Positions 60,207-64,000 of a stretch of DNA of 64,000 bases are shown one piece after another; within the stretch, counting starts at the first letter, position 1; every line of letters begins with the position of its first letter. The stretch is from Actinoplanes aureus (GTDB taxonomy: Bacteria > Actinomycetota > Actinomycetes > Mycobacteriales > Micromonosporaceae). The notes under the pieces are model-generated. The model did no database searches and was not told the origin of the DNA. It worked only from the letters and a program-made list of their open reading frames with translations. The position numbers and the translations under genes were made by a program. Where the stretch lies: the NCBI RefSeq assembly GCF_015704865.1, contig NZ_JADQTO010000006.1, positions 124,001 to 188,000 on the forward strand, in the 5' to 3' direction.

Positions 60207-63200
60207 CACGGCGGGGCCCGTGCCGTGTGGAGCTGTGCCGTTTTGCGGCGTGCCGTTTTGCGGCGTGCTGGTCGGTGCCGCCGAGAGATGCCGCTCCGGC
60301 AGGGCCCGGATGCTGCCGGTGGCCCGCTCCAGGGCCGCCCGCAGCCGGGCCTCCTCGCCGTCCCGGTCCCGGTACCAGGCGATCGACCAGATCCGGTGCA
60401 GGGTCCAGCCGAGGCCGAGCAGCACCTGCTCGCTGAGCCGGTCCCGGTCCCGCGCCGCCGGGCAGTCCCCGTACGCCGGGCCGTCGCACCGGACGCCGAG
60501 CGCGTACCCCGCCTCCGGCCGGTCCGGCGGCCGCACGCCCAGGTCGACCCGGCCACCCGCCCAGCCCAGCGCCGGGTGCACCGGGTAGCCCCAGGAGCGG
60601 ATGGTGGCCAGCACCGACTCGACGAACGGCCCGTCCGGCTCACCGGCGGCCCGCTCCGGGATCGACGTCTCCAGAGCGGCCGGGCCCCGCTCGGCATAGT
60701 CGAGGTACGACGCGAGCAGGCGTACCCCCTCGTTGTCGGTCTCCGGCACGTCCCGTGCCGTGATCGAGGTGACGATCTCCACCCGGTAGCGGGCCCGGGT
60801 GATCGCCACGTTGAGCCGGCGCCACCCGTTGGGCCGGTTCAGCGCACCGAAGTTGGAGCTGATCTTGCCGTCCTCGTCGAACCCGTAGCCGATCGAGAAG
60901 ATCATCACGTCCCGCTCGTCGCCCTGCACCGCCTCCAGGCTCTTCACGAAGAAGCCGTGCAGCCGGTCGTCGTCGAGGATCCGGGACAGCTCCGGCCGGC
61001 CGGCCGCCACCTGCTCCACGGCCCGTTCGATCGCCTCGGCCTGCGCCATCGAGAAGGTGACCACGCCGAGCGACAAGCCGGGCCGCGTGGTGAAGTGGTG
61101 CACGATCCGCTCGGCGACCCGCGCCGCCTCCACCGGGTTGTCCCGTCCGCCGCTGCGCCGGTAGACGCCGCCGGCCGGCAGCAGGGCGACGCCGGTGTCC
61201 GGCCCGCCGGCGCTGGCGCTCGGGAAGACGCTGAGCCGGCCCTGGTAGAACTGGTGGTTGGAGAAGGCGATAAGCGCCTCGTGCCGGCTGCGGTAATGCC
61301 AGTTCAGGCCCAGGCTGGGGAACGCTCCGCAGCCTTTGGCCAGCTCCAGCACCGACTCGAAGTCGAGCACCGCGAGCTCCGGCTCGTCGTCGTCGACGGC
61401 GCTCAGCGCCCGGTCGAAGAACGAGGTCGGCGGCAGCTGCCGGTCGTCCCCGGCGGTGATCAGCGCGGTGCCCCGGTAGATGCAGTTGACCGCGTCGGCC
61501 GGGGTCACCTGCGACGCCTCGTCGAAGATCACCACGTCGAAGCGGAGGTCCGGCGGCAGCGACTGGCTCACCGTCAGCGGCGACATCAGGAAACACGGCC
61601 GCAGCCCGAGGACCAGCTCGCGGGCCCGCCCGATCAGCTCACGGACCGGCAGGTGCCGGCTCGCCTTCATCGCCTCCCGGCGTACCAGGTCCGCCTCCGG
61701 GCTGTCGGTCGGTGGCCGGCGGGCGGCGACGGCCTCGGCGATGTCGTCCACCGCCGAGGCGGTCAGCCGGCTGTCCAGACCGCGGAACTCGGCGACCAGG
61801 CGATCCCGGTCGGCGGCCCGCCACGGCCGCAGCCGCTGGTCGCTCTGGATCACCGCGTCCGCCCAGGCCCGGAACAGGGCCCGCTCCACGGCCGGCCGGA
61901 TCTGCTCGGCGGCCACCCCGCGGTCGGCGCAGAACTCCACGACGCCGTCCAGGCCGTACCCGCTGAGCACGGCCCGGGCGTCCTGCGCGGCGAACCACTC
62001 CTCCTGGCCGCCGGCGTCGTCGCGGATCCGCTGCAGGAACGCCCGCGCCCGCTCCGGATCGGCGAGTTCCTCGCCGAGGGCGGCGCGCCGGGCCGGCGCG
62101 AACGCCTGGAGCACGGTCTGCCGAGCCGCGGCCCACTGCTCGGCGAGCTTGGCCAGCCCGGCGACCGGCCGCAGGTCGCGCAGCGCGGCCACCTGCGGAC
62201 CGGTCAGCGGCTTGTCCGACCCGGTGAGCAGGGCGCGGGTTTCGCCGGCCCAGGCGACTGCCGCGGCCAGGGCCGCCTCGTCGGTCTCCGCGCCCCGGTA
62301 CGCGTCCCCGAACACCTCCACGTACTTCGCGGCGCTGGCGGCCAGTCCCGCCTCGGCGTCGGCGACCTCCTGCCGGAGCCGGCCCAGCAGGCTCACCTCG
62401 GCGAAGTCCAGGGTGCGGCCGGTGGCCACGTCGTAGGCGTGCACCACGGCGGCCACCGCAGCCAGGGCGGTGGCGTGCGCGCGCAGCCAGGCCACCGCGA
62501 TCTCGATCGGGCCGGCGACCAGCTCCGGGCGGTCCGCGGTGTACGGGCCGGGCTGCTTGCCGAGCACGGCGTCGCGGGCGGCGGTGGCCTGGCGGATCAG
62601 TTCCGGATCCGGTGAGGGCGCGCAGGCGTACGCCGCCACAGCCGGAACCGCCGCCGGCGGCGCGGCCCGTAGCCCCTGGTCGACGACCTGCAACGCCTCC
62701 TCGACCGCCGAGAAGTCGGTCCCCGGCCCCTGCCAGTACCGGCCCAGCGCCGGCCCGTACGCCTGCTCCGCCGCCGCCAGGTCCTGCCGGGCCCGCTGCC
62801 AGGCCACCGCGGTCTCCAGCCGGGGCAGCGCGTCCCGTACCGCGGCCGTGGGCAGCACGAAGGCAGAGACGATCCGCCGGTCGTGCCGGTACGCCCCGAG
62901 CAGCTTGCGCCACCCGCGGTGCACCCGGGCGAAGCGGTCGGCCAGTTCCTCGACCGGCTGGGTGAGGATCGCCTCGGCGAAGAACGGCCGGGCCCGTACC
63001 TCGGCCGCGACCAGGTTCTCCAGGGCCCGCCGCAGGGTCTGCACGCCGGTGGCGACGGTGGCCGCCGCGCCCGGGCCGAACCAGAACGGCTCCGGCTTGT
63101 GCGTCCGCGACCCGAGCTCGGCGATGTCCGCGATCCGCCCGATGTCGGCGACCGTCACCGCCTTCGGCAGGCCCAGCTTCGCGGTCACCTTGTCGATCGC

Positions 63201-64000
63201 CGCCCGGTGCCGTTCCAGCTCGTCGGCGGCCTCGGTGCAGGCCCGTGCCTGCCGGTCGGCCTCGGCGGCGGTCAGCGGCGCCAGGTCCACCGGCTCCGGG
63301 ACCAGCGCGCTCAGGTCCGGCACACCGGGCAGGTCGGCCGGCACCGGAAGCGCGGACCAGGTCGCCCCGGCCCGTTTGGTGGTCGACTCGCGGGCGGCGC
63401 GCACCGTGGTGAGGTCGCGGCCCAGCGCCTCCGCGGCCTGCCGGACCGGATCCAGGGTGGGCGCGGTCAGCCACTCGTCGCGGACCGGCGGCGGCCGGTG
63501 CCCGGCGTGCCCGGCGAGCCGGGCCAGGGTTCCCGCGTCGTCCGGGCTGCCCAGCCCGAAGGCGGCGGCCGGCGCCCGGTCGTCGCGTACCGCCCGGGTC
63601 AGGCCGGTCAGCGCCCGCTCCGCCTTGGACAGGATCGGGTCCAGCGGCTCCCGTTTCGCCACGTCACGCCAGGGCAGCACGTCGCGTTCCACGGCGGTAC
63701 GCCAGGAGGCGGCGAGACGGTTGGCGGCCTCCCGGATCCGGCGTACCGACTCCGGTGTCACGGTGGCCGGCGGGATCACCGGCACCGGGGCGGCCGGCGC
63801 GGTGACGAGCTGCGCGCAGAAGCCGAGGATGTCGTTCAGGCTGCGGTTCAGCGGCTGGCGTACCTCGTTCATCGCCTCCGCGTACGTGCTCAGCTGCTCC
63901 CGGCGTTCCCGGGTGCCGCGCCGGTCCGGTGCGGCCGCCTTGGACGAGGCCCCGGCGCCGCGCGGTGCCGGCCCGTCGTCCAGGGCCGCGGCGACGGCGG
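60171..64000 (-). CDS. Large SF1 helicase with C-terminal nuclease-like domain, 5' end outside window
   Basis: At least 1275 residues are visible; the frame is open to the right edge, so the N-terminus with Walker A is missing. Helicase motifs present are VVIFDEASQVTPADA (II), TAGDDRQLPPTSFF (III), LNWHYRSRHEALI (IV), LEAVQGDERDVMIFSIGYGF (V) and RRLNVAITRARYRV (VI), an Upf1-like SF1 set. The last ~130 residues (VESVLATIRSWGYPVHPALG, DLGVRP, YALGVRCDGPAY, QVLLGLGWTLHRIWS) match the Vsr/MTES-type endonuclease fold. Such fusions are often defence-related. The tail QNGTPQNGT is a 15-bp repeat. Confidence 0.88.
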   Translation of the reverse strand, partial: AVAAALDDGPAPRGAGASSKAAAPDRRGTRERREQLSTYAEAMNEVRQPLNRSLNDILGFCAQLVTAPAAPVPVIPPATVTPESVRRIREAANRLAASWRTAVERDVLPWRDVAKREPLDPILSKAERALTGLTRAVRDDRAPAAAFGLGSPDDAGTLARLAGHAGHRPPPVRDEWLTAPTLDPVRQAAEALGRDLTTVRAARESTTKRAGATWSALPVPADLPGVPDLSALVPEPVDLAPLTAAEADRQARACTEAADELERHRAAIDKVTAKLGLPKAVTVADIGRIADIAELGSRTHKPEPFWFGPGAAATVATGVQTLRRALENLVAAEVRARPFFAEAILTQPVEELADRFARVHRGWRKLLGAYRHDRRIVSAFVLPTAAVRDALPRLETAVAWQRARQDLAAAEQAYGPALGRYWQGPGTDFSAVEEALQVVDQGLRAAPPAAVPAVAAYACAPSPDPELIRQATAARDAVLGKQPGPYTADRPELVAGPIEIAVAWLRAHATALAAVAAVVHAYDVATGRTLDFAEVSLLGRLRQEVADAEAGLAASAAKYVEVFGDAYRGAETDEAALAAAVAWAGETRALLTGSDKPLTGPQVAALRDLRPVAGLAKLAEQWAAARQTVLQAFAPARRAALGEELADPERARAFLQRIRDDAGGQEEWFAAQDARAVLSGYGLDGVVEFCADRGVAAEQIRPAVERALFRAWADAVIQSDQRLRPWRAADRDRLVAEFRGLDSRLTASAVDDIAEAVAARRPPTDSPEADLVRREAMKASRHLPVRELIGRARELVLGLRPCFLMSPLTVSQSLPPDLRFDVVIFDEASQVTPADAVNCIYRGTALITAGDDRQLPPTSFFDRALSAVDDDEPELAVLDFESVLELAKGCGAFPSLGLNWHYRSRHEALIAFSNHQFYQGRLSVFPSASAGGPDTGVALLPAGGVYRRSGGRDNPVEAARVAERIVHHFTTRPGLSLGVVTFSMAQAEAIERAVEQVAAGRPELSRILDDDRLHGFFVKSLEAVQGDERDVMIFSIGYGFDEDGKISSNFGALNRPNGWRRLNVAITRARYRVEIVTSITARDVPETDNEGVRLLASYLDYAERGPAALETSIPERAAGEPDGPFVESVLATIRSWGYPVHPALGWAGGRVDLGVRPPDRPEAGYALGVRCDGPAYGDCPAARDRDRLSEQVLLGLGWTLHRIWSIAWYRDRDGEEARLRAALERATGSIRALPERHLSAAPTSTPQNGTPQNGTAPHGTGPAVSGSSALPAVGG
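60220..60264 (-). repeat. 15-bp in-frame tandem repeat x3
   Basis: GTGCCGTTTTGCGGC occurs twice exactly after one diverged copy (plus strand). It encodes QNGTP/QNGTA near the C-terminus of the helicase. Confidence 0.92.

Noticed and set aside
1..64000. tRNA, rRNA, insertion sequences, prophage or riboswitches
   Set aside because: Reading both strands I saw no tRNA cloverleaf, transposase motif, terminal inverted repeats or known riboswitch core; a covariance-model search would be needed to exclude small RNAs.

Overview
The window is very GC-rich and densely coded on both strands, with many GTG/TTG starts, 4-bp ATGA/GTGA gene overlaps and many starts with a -10 box directly upstream and no ribosome site (leaderless type). 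Actinobacterial families dominate: a cslA-glxA pair with a GH6 gene, LexA, DUF222/HNH, NodS-like methyltransferase, sigJ-type sigma factor. I infer a filamentous actinomycete, possibly Micromonosporaceae; the species cannot be named from this. I recognised no rRNA, tRNA, CRISPR, insertion sequence or phage genes.

Layout. 1-6 kb: 3' part of a GH42 beta-galactosidase, an AbfB-domain protein, a membrane-anchored protein, a NodS-like methyltransferase and a divergent TetR/NTF2-like pair with clear operators. 6-13.4 kb: a lipoprotein beta-propeller, an ECF sigma factor with a putative anti-sigma partner, then the hyphal-tip glycan set: GH6 (cslZ-like), radical copper oxidase glxA and synthase cslA. 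13.7-16.4 kb: a DASS dicarboxylate carrier with a tartrate/malate dehydrogenase. 16.5-26.5 kb: accessory and housekeeping genes including a SLOG-type protein, MFS transporter, acyl-CoA oxidase, sigJ with its oxidoreductase, a PEP-mutase-family protein and a second TetR. 26.7-36.7 kb: secreted M14 carboxypeptidase, secreted nuclease, thymidine kinase, NDH-2, a MarR/hydrolase pair, rhamnose mutarotase and DUF222/HNH.

38.2-46 kb is a catabolic operon. A PaaX regulator faces a lipoprotein binding protein, two ATPases and two permeases (Liv type), followed without a break by maleylacetate reductase and hydroxyquinol 1,2-dioxygenase, so uptake and lower-pathway ring degradation are co-expressed. 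46.2-50.1 kb is a four-gene, fully overlapping membrane cluster: a His-rich polytopic protein, a secreted-domain/TM protein with a probable mature N-terminal His, an HVHGYD cupredoxin-like lipoprotein and another polytopic protein. It looks copper-related and is the best candidate here for an undescribed system. 50.1-53.2 kb holds ArsR/MFS and lexA. 53.2-60.2 kb is an exopolysaccharide cluster (SUMF1-like protein, O-antigen-ligase-like polymerase, flippase, 42-aa ORF, chain-length/ATPase protein, CapD-like dehydratase). The right edge holds most of a large helicase-nuclease.

The most unusual feature of the window is its load of minisatellites: about twenty unrelated short tandem arrays (units of 10-18 bp), almost all at gene ends or between genes. 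Units inside genes are 12, 15 or 18 bp, so frame is kept; intergenic units of 10, 16 and 17 bp also occur.
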